Assembly (NCBI GenBank): GCA_045575975.1
Contig: JAZNFO010000016.1
Location: 1 to 64,000 of the forward strand
Source of the DNA: RGIG8709 sp045575975
Lineage (GTDB): Bacteria; Bacillota; Clostridia; Monoglobales; Monoglobaceae
Reading direction: 5' to 3'
DNA length: 64,000 nt
Shown here piece after piece: positions 16,329 through 23,964 of this stretch. Below the pieces are notes generated by a model. That model was not told the DNA's origin, ran no database searches, and was given only the letters and a program-made list of their open reading frames with translations. The position numbers and the translations under genes were made by a program. The stretch's first letter is position 1. Every line of letters starts with the position of its first letter.

Positions 16329-17717
16329 ATGAAAAAAATCAATATCACAGATATTACTTTGAAAAAACTGTTAGAGGAGCGTGAAGTTTCACTGTTATTC
16401 CGTGAAAAGTCAGCTATTGCGAGCTGTGCAGATTTGATTGGCGTGGATGCTGTTGAGCTTCCTCCTGTGAAAAACCTTCGAGAGGATACAATTATTTATA
16501 AGACCATTGCTCAGAATGTTCAGAATGCAACACTTTCTATTCCTGTTGGGTTTAATAAAGAGGATATTTCATCAGTCTGGGAATGTGTTAAGGATGCAAA
16601 AAATCCCCGTCTGCGGATAGAGCTTCCTGTTTCAACTATCCAGATGGAATATACATATCATGTTAAGCAGGATAAAATGCTTTCTAAAATAGGCGAGCTT
16701 ATAAAGGAAGCAAAAACATATTCAGATGATGTTGAATTTGTTGCTCTTGATGCAACAAGAGCGGATATAGATTTTCTTGTTTCTGCGGCAAAAGAGGCAG
16801 AAGCAAACGGAGCGGTGATAGTCACCCTTTGCGATAATGCGGGAGCATCAATTCCTGAGGAAATCGCATCTATGGTTAAAAAGATAAAAGAAGCTGTAAG
16901 TATAAAGATTTATGTTCAGGTTTCAGATAAGATAAATATGGGAGTTGCATCAGCTCTTGCGGCAATTAAAGAAGGGGCAGACGGCTTAAAGTGTGCTATG
17001 GCAGGGGAGGATGTTCTTCTTACCGGGGAAATTGCTGATGCTATAAGTGTATGTTCTGCACAGTTGGATGCAGAAACTAATCTTAATAACACAAAAATTC
17101 ATACAAGCATAGATGACATGCTCAGTAGTATAAATCACGAAAGCTATAAAACAGAAAATGTTGTAAGTGAAAAGAAAAAGATTTTGCTTGACTCTGATGC
17201 ATCATTATCTCAGGTGGCTCAGGCGGCAGAAATTCTAGGTTATGATCTTTCGGAAGCAGACCTTGGAAATGTTCATAGGAGCTTAATTCAGGTTTGTGAT
17301 AAAAAGGGAGCGGTTGGTGCAAAAGAATTTGAAGCACTTATTGCAAGCTCTGCTATGCAGGCACCGTCAACATACCATTTTGAAACATATACAACAACAA
17401 GCTCTAATGTGGCAAGTTCAATGAGTCAGGTTACTCTCAAATGCAATGATGAAATTATTTGCGGTGTTGCAAGCGGTGACGGACCCATTGATTCTGTATT
17501 CCGTGCAATTGAACAGTGTGTGGGACACCACTACGAGGTTGATGATTTTCAGGTTCAGTCTGTAACAGAGGGTAAGGAAGCCTTAGGTTCTGCTCTTGTG
17601 AGACTTCGCAACAACGGAAAATTATATTCAGGAAACGGAACATCAACTGATATTGTTGCGGCAAGCATCAGAGCATATATCAATGCACTTAACAAAATAG
17701 TTTTTGAGGAGGCATAA
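16329..17717 (+). CDS. LeuA-like protein with degenerate catalytic barrel
   Basis: A 462-residue protein resembling 2-isopropylmalate synthase over its length. The barrel landmarks are there (VEFVALDATRADIDFL, CDNAGASIPEEI) and so is a full C-terminal leucine-sensing regulatory domain from about residue 345 (GDGPIDSVFRAIEQ, GNGTSTDIVAASIRAYINALN). The catalytic parts are not: the family's TLRDG near the N-terminus reads TLKKL here (residues 10-14), and the metal ligands HxHND read Gln197-Val-Ser199-Asp-Lys201. It is therefore unlikely to condense acetyl-CoA with ketoisovalerate. It sits behind a leucine T-box, with no leuBCD nearby, and one base ahead of an epimerase/acyl-CoA-synthetase fusion. 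A leucine sensor or a repurposed aldolase are options. Confidence 0.85.
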   Translation: MKKINITDITLKKLLEEREVSLLFREKSAIASCADLIGVDAVELPPVKNLREDTIIYKTIAQNVQNATLSIPVGFNKEDISSVWECVKDAKNPRLRIELPVSTIQMEYTYHVKQDKMLSKIGELIKEAKTYSDDVEFVALDATRADIDFLVSAAKEAEANGAVIVTLCDNAGASIPEEIASMVKKIKEAVSIKIYVQVSDKINMGVASALAAIKEGADGLKCAMAGEDVLLTGEIADAISVCSAQLDAETNLNNTKIHTSIDDMLSSINHESYKTENVVSEKKKILLDSDASLSQVAQAAEILGYDLSEADLGNVHRSLIQVCDKKGAVGAKEFEALIASSAMQAPSTYHFETYTTTSSNVASSMSQVTLKCNDEIICGVASGDGPIDSVFRAIEQCVGHHYEVDDFQVQSVTEGKEALGSALVRLRNNGKLYSGNGTSTDIVAASIRAYINALNKIVFEEA

Positions 17718-17718
17718 T

Positions 17719-20178
17719 ATGAAGATAGTATTTTCAACAAAGAATGTGAGTCGGGCATCTTTTCTTGATACCTGTCGATATGCCTATGACTATGGTTTTG
17801 AGGGTTTTGAAATATATGATGCTTTAAAGGAGAGAGCAGGGCATCACGATAGTATTTTAAGAAGAGACCGCATTGCGGATGCAAAAAGAAAGCTTGTTAA
17901 CAGAAATCTTTCTGTTTCTGCACTTCGTATGCCTGATAGTGTTGATAATGAAAATGTCACATCAGATATAGTGCTCAAATATGTAAATATGGCGGGAACA
18001 TCGGGAATTTCGAATGTTATTGTTCATATCGATAATGTAATTTCATTTGATGTTTTGGATGAAAAGCTTTCTGATGCCATAAAGAAGGCGGAAAATACAG
18101 ATGTCAACATTTTGTTTGAGACAGTTGGGGCATTGGCAAACACAGAAAAGGTTATCGATATAATAAACCACTTTTCATCAGCTGCAATAGGTGTTTCCTG
18201 GAATGTAAGAGGAACATATTTTGATGCAGGCGAAACCTCTGAAACAACCATTAAAACACTTGGTGCATATATAAAGTATGTCCGTCTTGGTGATATGAAA
18301 GATGGCAGAACAGTTTTAATCGGTGAAGGTGAACTTGATGTAGCAAAGCTCATAAATGCACTTTCATCCCTTAACTATGAGGGATATATCTGCGCCGCAT
18401 GGAATGAAGAAATTAATGATGCAGATATTGTTTTAACTCACTTTGCCAACTATATTTCTCAGCTCAATCGTGAGAAGAAATCCTTTGACAAGGTGTACTA
18501 TAACAGAGATAAGACCGGAACCTTCGTTTGGAAAAAGTATGATGTTATTGAAGCCACATTTTCGGATGTTTTGGACACTATGGTGGAAAACTATCCTGAC
18601 CAGTATGCTTTTAAATATCCGACGCTTGATTACACAAGAACATACGAGCAGTTCCGCCGTGATGTTGATGAATGTGCGGCAGCACTTATATCTCTTGGAG
18701 TAAAAGCAGGAGACCATGTTGCAGTATGGGCGACAAATGTTCCTGAATGGTTTGTAACATTCTGGGCTACAACAAAAATCGGTGCTGTTTTGGTTACGGT
18801 TAATACCGCATATAAAATTCACGAAATCGAATATCTTTTAAAACAGTCCGATACACATACTCTGGTTATGATAGAGTATTGTAAGGATATAAACTATAAG
18901 GAAATTATTGAAGAACTTTGTCCTGAACTTGAAACTCTTGAGGCAGGAAAACCACTCTATTCAAAAAATCTTCCATTTCTTCGTAATGTTGTAACAGTAG
19001 GTTTTTCAATGCAGGGCTGTCTCACTTGGGATGATATGCTTTCCCGTTCATCTCTTATTCCAAGAGAAGAGGTGAGAAGAAGAGCGTCTCTTGTTAAGCC
19101 TGACGATGTTTGCAATATGCAATATACATCGGGAACAACAGGCTTCCCGAAAGGGGTTATGCTCACCCACAGAAATATTGTAAACAACGGAAAAACAATT
19201 GGCGACAGAATGGATTTATCAACTGCAGACAGAATGATGATTCAGGTGCCAATGTTCCATTGCTTTGGCATGGTGCTTTCTATGACATCTATGATGACAC
19301 ATGGCGGAACACTTTGTCCTATACCCTATTTTTCACCCAAATCATCACTTTCCTGTGTAAATGATGAAAAGATAACCTGCTTTAACGGTGTTCCCACAAT
19401 GTTTATTGCAATGTTCAATCATCCTGATTTTGAAAAAACTGATTTTTCATATATGAGAACGGGAATTATGGCAGGGGCAAACTGTCCTGCAGATCTTATG
19501 CGCCGTGCAGCAGATGAAATGAATATGAAAGAAATTATCTCTGTTTATGGGCAGACAGAAGCATCACCCGGTTGTACAATGGGCGAAGTTAATGAGGATA
19601 TTGACCACAGAGTTGAAACAGTAGGCAGTGCATTCCCCGGCGTTGAATGTAAGATTATTGACCCTGAAACAGGCGATGAGCTTCCTGACGGAGAAAGCGG
19701 AGAATTTGTTGCAAGAGGCTTTAATATAATGAAAGGCTATTATAAAATGCCGGAGGCAACTGCACAGGCAATTGATGAAGATGGATGGCTTCATTCAGGC
19801 GATATTTGTATGAGAACATCTGATGGATATTACAAAGTAACCGGAAGATTAAAGGATATGATTATCCGTGGCGGTGAAAACTTATATCCAAGAGAAATTG
19901 AAGAATTTTATCTCACAAATCCAAAGGTTCGTGATGTTCAGGTGGTTGGTGTTCCTGATGAGAGATACGGTGAAGAATGCTGTGCCTGGATAATTCTTCA
20001 TAAGGGAGAAACATCTGATGAAAATGAAATGAGAGAATTTGGAAATTCTTATATTGCAAGACATAAGGTTCCAAGATATTTCTTGTTTGTAAATGAGTTC
20101 CCTATGAATGCAGCAGGTAAGATATTAAAGTATAAGATGCGTGACGAATCTGCAGAAAAATTAGGATTAAAAAAATAA
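17719..20178 (+). CDS. TIM-barrel (sugar epimerase-like)/acyl-CoA synthetase fusion
   Basis: An 819-residue fusion. Residues 1 to about 250 form an AP-endonuclease-2/xylose-isomerase-type TIM barrel (MKIVFSTKNVSRASFLDTC; NILFETVG with a candidate metal Glu; YVRLGDMKDG where the usual HxKD has Arg for His). Residues about 275-815 form an AMP-binding acyl-CoA synthetase with P-loop YTSGTTGFPKG (469-479), VYGQTEASPG, the GRLKDMIIRGGENLYP hinge and a terminal AAGKILK lysine. The synthetase half looks complete and would make an acyl-CoA via an acyl-adenylate. The ATG at 17719 follows GAGGAGG; an in-frame TTG at 17704 is rejected. It is probably co-transcribed with the LeuA-like gene under the leucine T-box. 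The substrate is unknown; isovalerate or another branched carboxylate is my inference from that regulation. Confidence 0.9.
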   Translation: MKIVFSTKNVSRASFLDTCRYAYDYGFEGFEIYDALKERAGHHDSILRRDRIADAKRKLVNRNLSVSALRMPDSVDNENVTSDIVLKYVNMAGTSGISNVIVHIDNVISFDVLDEKLSDAIKKAENTDVNILFETVGALANTEKVIDIINHFSSAAIGVSWNVRGTYFDAGETSETTIKTLGAYIKYVRLGDMKDGRTVLIGEGELDVAKLINALSSLNYEGYICAAWNEEINDADIVLTHFANYISQLNREKKSFDKVYYNRDKTGTFVWKKYDVIEATFSDVLDTMVENYPDQYAFKYPTLDYTRTYEQFRRDVDECAAALISLGVKAGDHVAVWATNVPEWFVTFWATTKIGAVLVTVNTAYKIHEIEYLLKQSDTHTLVMIEYCKDINYKEIIEELCPELETLEAGKPLYSKNLPFLRNVVTVGFSMQGCLTWDDMLSRSSLIPREEVRRRASLVKPDDVCNMQYTSGTTGFPKGVMLTHRNIVNNGKTIGDRMDLSTADRMMIQVPMFHCFGMVLSMTSMMTHGGTLCPIPYFSPKSSLSCVNDEKITCFNGVPTMFIAMFNHPDFEKTDFSYMRTGIMAGANCPADLMRRAADEMNMKEIISVYGQTEASPGCTMGEVNEDIDHRVETVGSAFPGVECKIIDPETGDELPDGESGEFVARGFNIMKGYYKMPEATAQAIDEDGWLHSGDICMRTSDGYYKVTGRLKDMIIRGGENLYPREIEEFYLTNPKVRDVQVVGVPDERYGEECCAWIILHKGETSDENEMREFGNSYIARHKVPRYFLFVNEFPMNAAGKILKYKMRDESAEKLGLKK

Positions 20179-20191
20179 ATTAAAAAAACTC

Positions 20192-20220
20192 TTGACAATT
20201 TTAATTTGTTGGAGTATAAT
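20192..20220 (+). promoter_or_regulatory. Promoter of isoleucine T-box gene
   Basis: Consensus TTGACA (20192-20197) and TATAAT (20215-20220) with 17-bp spacing. Confidence 0.85.
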
Positions 20221-20227
20221 ACAATAC

Positions 20228-20510
20228 AAATTTGAATATCACAAAAAAACGACTGTGACGAGGACGGTCGGATTGTGAAGCCTTAAGAGAGTTGCCGGGT
20301 GGTGCGAGGCAATGGCAGAGCATTCCAGTGACTTATCACCTCTGAGTCGGAGGACCGAAAAGTAAAATGCTGAGTAGATTCCTTCCGTATTGCTGCGTTA
20401 AGGCAAAAGGCTTGATAGAGCTTGGTGAGTGACGGAAAAATGTTCCGTAATTTGAGTGGTACCGCGGGTTTACAACTCGTCTCAAAAGTTTTTTTGAGAC
20501 GGGTTTTTTT
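20228..20510 (+). promoter_or_regulatory. T-box leader, isoleucine specifier (AUC)
   Basis: Second T-box. Stem I has the motif GGGTGGTGCGAGG (20297-20309). By the same offset as in the first leader, the specifier is ATC at 20335-20337, followed by ACC. The T-box core AGTGGTACCGCGG lies at about 20455-20467, then a terminator with CGTCTCAA/TTGAGACG and seven T residues (20473-20510). It should switch on the downstream acyl-CoA synthetase when tRNA-Ile is uncharged. Boundaries at the 5' side are approximate. Confidence 0.88.
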
Positions 20511-20543
20511 GTTTTATTCATAGTTATGAAAGGAGACAAAACA

Positions 20544-22844
20544 ATGGATTACAGTTTGAAAGAAGTAGCAGGCAGAATCAAAGACCTGCGCGAAGCAAAA
20601 GGCTATACACAGGAAGAGCTTGCAAAGCTTACGGGTGTATCGTTTGATGATTACAAGGTTTTAGAGATGGGCGAGACAGACTTCAGCTTCACCTTTATTT
20701 ATAAATGTGCAAAAGCTTGCGGAGTTGAGGTTGTTGATATTCTTGAAGGAACAAGCACAACACTCACATCTTTTTCAATTACAAGAAAAGGTGAAGGGCT
20801 CAAGATATTAAAGAAACACGGTGTTGAGTATAATAACCTTGCTCCAAAATTCAAGGATAAGCTTGCAGAACCATTTCTTGTTAAATTCCCATATCTTGAG
20901 GATGAACAGAACGCTCCCATAAAGCTTAGCTCCCATAAAGGTCAGGAATTTGATGTTATTGTTAAGGGTTCACTCAAAGTTCAGGTTGGAAATCATGTAG
21001 ATGTGCTCCACGAAGGAGACTCTATTTTCTATAACAGCACAATTCCCCATGGAATGATAGCGGCTTCAGAGGGTGGTTGCGAATTTCACGCAGTTGTTCT
21101 TAATCCTCAGGACGGTCAGGTTAGCGAAGAATACCCTGAGGCACCGATGATTGCTGCAAAGGCATTAGCTAAAAAGAGAAAGTCGGAAACAGTTGCAGAT
21201 AAATTTATTGAGTCATCTTATGATGAAAACGGCGTATTCAACGGAATTAAATTCAAGAACGCAGATTCATTCAACTTTGCATTTGACTGTGTGGATGCTA
21301 TTGCCGAAAAGAACCCCGACAAACTTGCAATGATGTGGGTTGCAAATGACAAGACAGACCGCAGATTTACATTCAGCGATATGAAAAAATATTCTGCAAA
21401 AACTGCAAACTACTTTGAATCGCTCGGCATCAAAAAGGGAGATACAGTAATGCTTGTATTAAAGCGCCATTACCAGTTCTGGTTCTGTATGCTTGCACTT
21501 CATAAAATCGGTGCTATCGCAATCCCTGCAACTAATCAGCTTGTAGAACACGACTTTGATTACAGATACAAAGCAGCAAGAGTAAAAGCTGTTGTATGTA
21601 CTGCTGACGGTGAAGTATCTGTTGAAGCAGAAAAAGCTGCAGCAAACTATCCCGGCATGGTTAAGGTATTAGTTGGCGGAAAGAAAGAAGGCTGGCACGA
21701 TTTCAATGTTGAAATGGAACGCTTTAGCACACACTTTGACCGCACAGAAAACACACCTTGCGGTAACGATCCGATGCTGATGCTCTTCACATCAGGAACA
21801 ACGGGATATCCGAGAATTGCAACACATTCATATAAATATGCTCTCGGTCATTATCCAACAGCAAAGCATTGGCATAATGTAAATCCTGACGGACTTCACT
21901 TCACAATCTCTGATACAGGTTGGGGTAAAGCTCTTTGGGGTAAACTCTACGGACAATGGCTCTGCGAAGCAGCACAATTTACCTATGACTTTGACCGCTT
22001 CCATTCGGAAGATATCTTACCGATGTTTGCGAAATACCATATCACAACATTCTGTGCACCACCTACCATGTATCGCTTCTTCATCAAAGAAGATTTGTCA
22101 AAATATGACCTTTCTTCTATCGAGTATGCTACAACCGCAGGTGAGGCGCTCAATCCCGAAGTGTTCAATCAGTTTAAGAAAGCAACAGGTCTTACCATTA
22201 TGGAAGGCTTTGGTCAGACCGAAACAACACTTTCTATCGCAAACTTTGTGGGTTCTACACCGAAAATTGGTTCAATGGGCAGACCAAGTCCTCTTTACGA
22301 TGTTGTTGTGCTTGATCCTGATGGCAACGAATGTAAAACCGGTGACACAGGTGAAATCTGTATCCGTGTTAAAGATGATATCCCTTGCGGTCTCTTTATC
22401 GGTTATTACCTTGACGAAGAAAAGACAAATGAAGTATGGCACGACGGATATTATCATACAGGCGACCAGGCAACCATGGATGAAGACGGATACCTTTGGT
22501 ATGTAGGCAGAATTGATGATGTTATCAAATCATCAGGCTACCGTATCGGACCTTTCGAAATCGAAAGTGTTATCATGGAGCTTCCTTATGTTCTTGAATG
22601 TGCTATTACTCCTGTTCCTGACGAGGTCCGCGGACAGATAGTTAAGGCAACTATTGTTCTTGTAAAAGGTCATGAGGGCACAGACGAACTCAAAAAAGAA
22701 ATTCAAGAATATGTTAAAACACATACTGCTCCTTACAAATATCCGAGAATCGTTGAATTTGTGGATGAACTTCCAAAAACAATCAGCGGTAAAGTAAGAC
22801 GAGTTGAAATCCGTAAGAATGATATGGAAAAAATGATTAAATAA
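20544..22844 (+). CDS. XRE-cupin-acyl-CoA synthetase fusion
   Basis: A 766-residue three-domain protein: an XRE-type helix-turn-helix at about residues 5-70 (IKDLREAKGYTQEELAKLTGVS), a cupin at about 125-190 (GQEFDVIVKGSLKVQVG, STIPHG) and an AMP-binding acyl-CoA synthetase for the rest (FTSGTTGYPR at about 415-424, GFGQTETTLS, GRIDDVIKSSGYRIGP, terminal SGKVRR lysine). The synthetase half resembles medium/branched-chain acyl-CoA synthetases. XRE-cupin pairs are normally stand-alone regulators, so an enzyme that may sense its substrate or bind DNA is unusual. The gene has its own promoter, an isoleucine T-box and a strong terminator. I infer 2-methylbutyrate or a similar branched acid as substrate. 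The ATG at 20544 is chosen because AAAGGAGA precedes it. Confidence 0.92.
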   Translation: MDYSLKEVAGRIKDLREAKGYTQEELAKLTGVSFDDYKVLEMGETDFSFTFIYKCAKACGVEVVDILEGTSTTLTSFSITRKGEGLKILKKHGVEYNNLAPKFKDKLAEPFLVKFPYLEDEQNAPIKLSSHKGQEFDVIVKGSLKVQVGNHVDVLHEGDSIFYNSTIPHGMIAASEGGCEFHAVVLNPQDGQVSEEYPEAPMIAAKALAKKRKSETVADKFIESSYDENGVFNGIKFKNADSFNFAFDCVDAIAEKNPDKLAMMWVANDKTDRRFTFSDMKKYSAKTANYFESLGIKKGDTVMLVLKRHYQFWFCMLALHKIGAIAIPATNQLVEHDFDYRYKAARVKAVVCTADGEVSVEAEKAAANYPGMVKVLVGGKKEGWHDFNVEMERFSTHFDRTENTPCGNDPMLMLFTSGTTGYPRIATHSYKYALGHYPTAKHWHNVNPDGLHFTISDTGWGKALWGKLYGQWLCEAAQFTYDFDRFHSEDILPMFAKYHITTFCAPPTMYRFFIKEDLSKYDLSSIEYATTAGEALNPEVFNQFKKATGLTIMEGFGQTETTLSIANFVGSTPKIGSMGRPSPLYDVVVLDPDGNECKTGDTGEICIRVKDDIPCGLFIGYYLDEEKTNEVWHDGYYHTGDQATMDEDGYLWYVGRIDDVIKSSGYRIGPFEIESVIMELPYVLECAITPVPDEVRGQIVKATIVLVKGHEGTDELKKEIQEYVKTHTAPYKYPRIVEFVDELPKTISGKVRRVEIRKNDMEKMIK

Positions 22845-22884
22845 GAATAAAGAGTCAGGAGTATTTTCCTGACTCTTTATTCTT
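22843..22884 (+). terminator. Strong terminator after acyl-CoA synthetase
   Basis: A perfect 18-bp stem (22843-22860 with 22867-22884) has a 6-base loop and overlaps the stop codon of the gene. Its arms are A/T-rich at the base and G/C-rich near the loop. The 150 bases after it hold no gene. Confidence 0.85.
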
Positions 22885-23031
22885 CAAAGCCTAATAAGTA
22901 TTCAGAAGGATATGACGGAGAAAAAGTAAATGTTTTTCACAGGTGGCACACTATTGAAAAATAATCTATAAAAGGAAGGATTTTTCCCTTTCTTTTTTGT
23001 ATGGTATTTTATATAAATATTTAAAAAGCTA

Positions 23032-23060
23032 TTGAAAAATATTTTCAGATATGATATAAT
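23032..23060 (+). promoter_or_regulatory. Promoter of catabolic operon
   Basis: TTGAAA (23032-23037) and TATAAT (23055-23060) with 17-bp spacing, just ahead of a perfect palindrome. Confidence 0.75.
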
Positions 23061-23077
23061 GCAAATATAAAATTTGA

Positions 23078-23108
23078 TTTCAAAATGAAAAATTCTTTCA
23101 TTTTGAAA
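23078..23108 (+). promoter_or_regulatory. Palindromic operator, RpiR/MurR-like
   Basis: TTTCAAAATGAAA (23078-23090) and its exact complement TTTCATTTTGAAA (23096-23108) flank 5 bases. The inner part TGAAA-N5-TTTCA resembles sites bound by RpiR-family (SIS-domain) regulators. It lies between the promoter and the Shine-Dalgarno, where a bound repressor would block elongation. An RNA hairpin role is also possible. No regulator gene of this family is in the window. Confidence 0.6.
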
Positions 23109-23123
23109 AACGGAGGAAAATTT

Positions 23124-23924
23124 ATGGAGAGAAAAATTGGTAACACAACTTTCAAAACCGTGAAAAATGAGTGGACAGTATATTTCGATATGGCAATGGC
23201 TATGCTTGATGTAATCAAGAGAAATAACGAAATGAACAAAAATACTGTTATGATAGTGCCCGTTGGACCAACAGACCAGTATCCGATTTTGGCGGAAATG
23301 ATAAACAAGTTTAATATTTCCCTTAAGAATGTTCATTTTTTCAATATGGATGAATATATGATTTCACCAACTGAAAGCATTGATCCCGATCATCCTATGA
23401 GCTTTCATAAGAGAATGGAAACAGAGTTTTACAGTTTAGTAAGAGAAGACCTTGTTATGCCAAAGGAACAGAGACATTTTCCAGAGCCGGGCAAGGAAGC
23501 AGAATACGACAAGCTTATTGAAGAGCTTGGAGGAGTTGACGCTTGCTTTGGCGGTCTTGGAATAAACGGACATATTGCATTTAATGAACCACCTGAAGCA
23601 GGGGAAAATATTTCTGCAGAAGAATTTGGTAACTTAGGAACAAGAGTTCTTCCAATAAGCAGAGAAACAAAAACGATTAATGCTTACGGTTACCAGAGAG
23701 GCGACCTTAGAGGAATGCCTGAGTGGTGTATAACAATAGGTATGAAGCAGATACTTTCTGCAAAAGAAGTTTATATTGCACTTAACAGACCGTGGCAGCA
23801 CGGAATTGTGAAGCATGCTCTTTTTGACGAGCCACAGGCGTCAATTCCTGCATCCCTTCTTCAAAAATGTGAAAAAGTATGTTATTGCACATATCCTGAA
23901 GTTGCTGAGGGGTTGTTTAACTAA
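23124..23924 (+). CDS. Glucosamine-6-phosphate deaminase-like sugar isomerase
   Basis: A 266-residue NagB/6-phosphogluconolactonase-fold protein. It keeps FNMDEY (Asp76), His150 and Glu155 in GINGHIAFNEP, but the family's catalytic Asp just before GHIAFNE is Asn148. In E. coli NagB that Asp (Asp141) works with the His in ring opening, so the activity may differ from normal deamination/isomerisation. The ATG at 23124 has CGGAGGA at ideal spacing; an upstream in-frame ATG at 23085 falls inside the palindrome and is rejected. It is the first gene of the seven-gene operon, and the partner sugar is not known. Confidence 0.88.
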   Translation: MERKIGNTTFKTVKNEWTVYFDMAMAMLDVIKRNNEMNKNTVMIVPVGPTDQYPILAEMINKFNISLKNVHFFNMDEYMISPTESIDPDHPMSFHKRMETEFYSLVREDLVMPKEQRHFPEPGKEAEYDKLIEELGGVDACFGGLGINGHIAFNEPPEAGENISAEEFGNLGTRVLPISRETKTINAYGYQRGDLRGMPEWCITIGMKQILSAKEVYIALNRPWQHGIVKHALFDEPQASIPASLLQKCEKVCYCTYPEVAEGLFN

Positions 23925-23964
23925 TTTGTAAAAAATTAAATTAAGATAGATAGGAGATAAAAAA

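Noticed and set aside
16329..17717. Plain 2-isopropylmalate synthase (leuA)
   Set aside because: The fold and regulatory domain fit, but the catalytic TLRDG and HxHND motifs are lost, so I do not assign the enzyme name.
20544..20760. A separate XRE regulator gene ahead of the acyl-CoA synthetase
   Set aside because: The helix-turn-helix, cupin and synthetase are in one uninterrupted frame with no internal stop or Shine-Dalgarno-start pair that would split them.
22900..23077. Riboswitch upstream of the catabolic operon
   Set aside because: No known aptamer core was recognised, and most of this stretch lies before the promoter, so it would not be transcribed with the operon.
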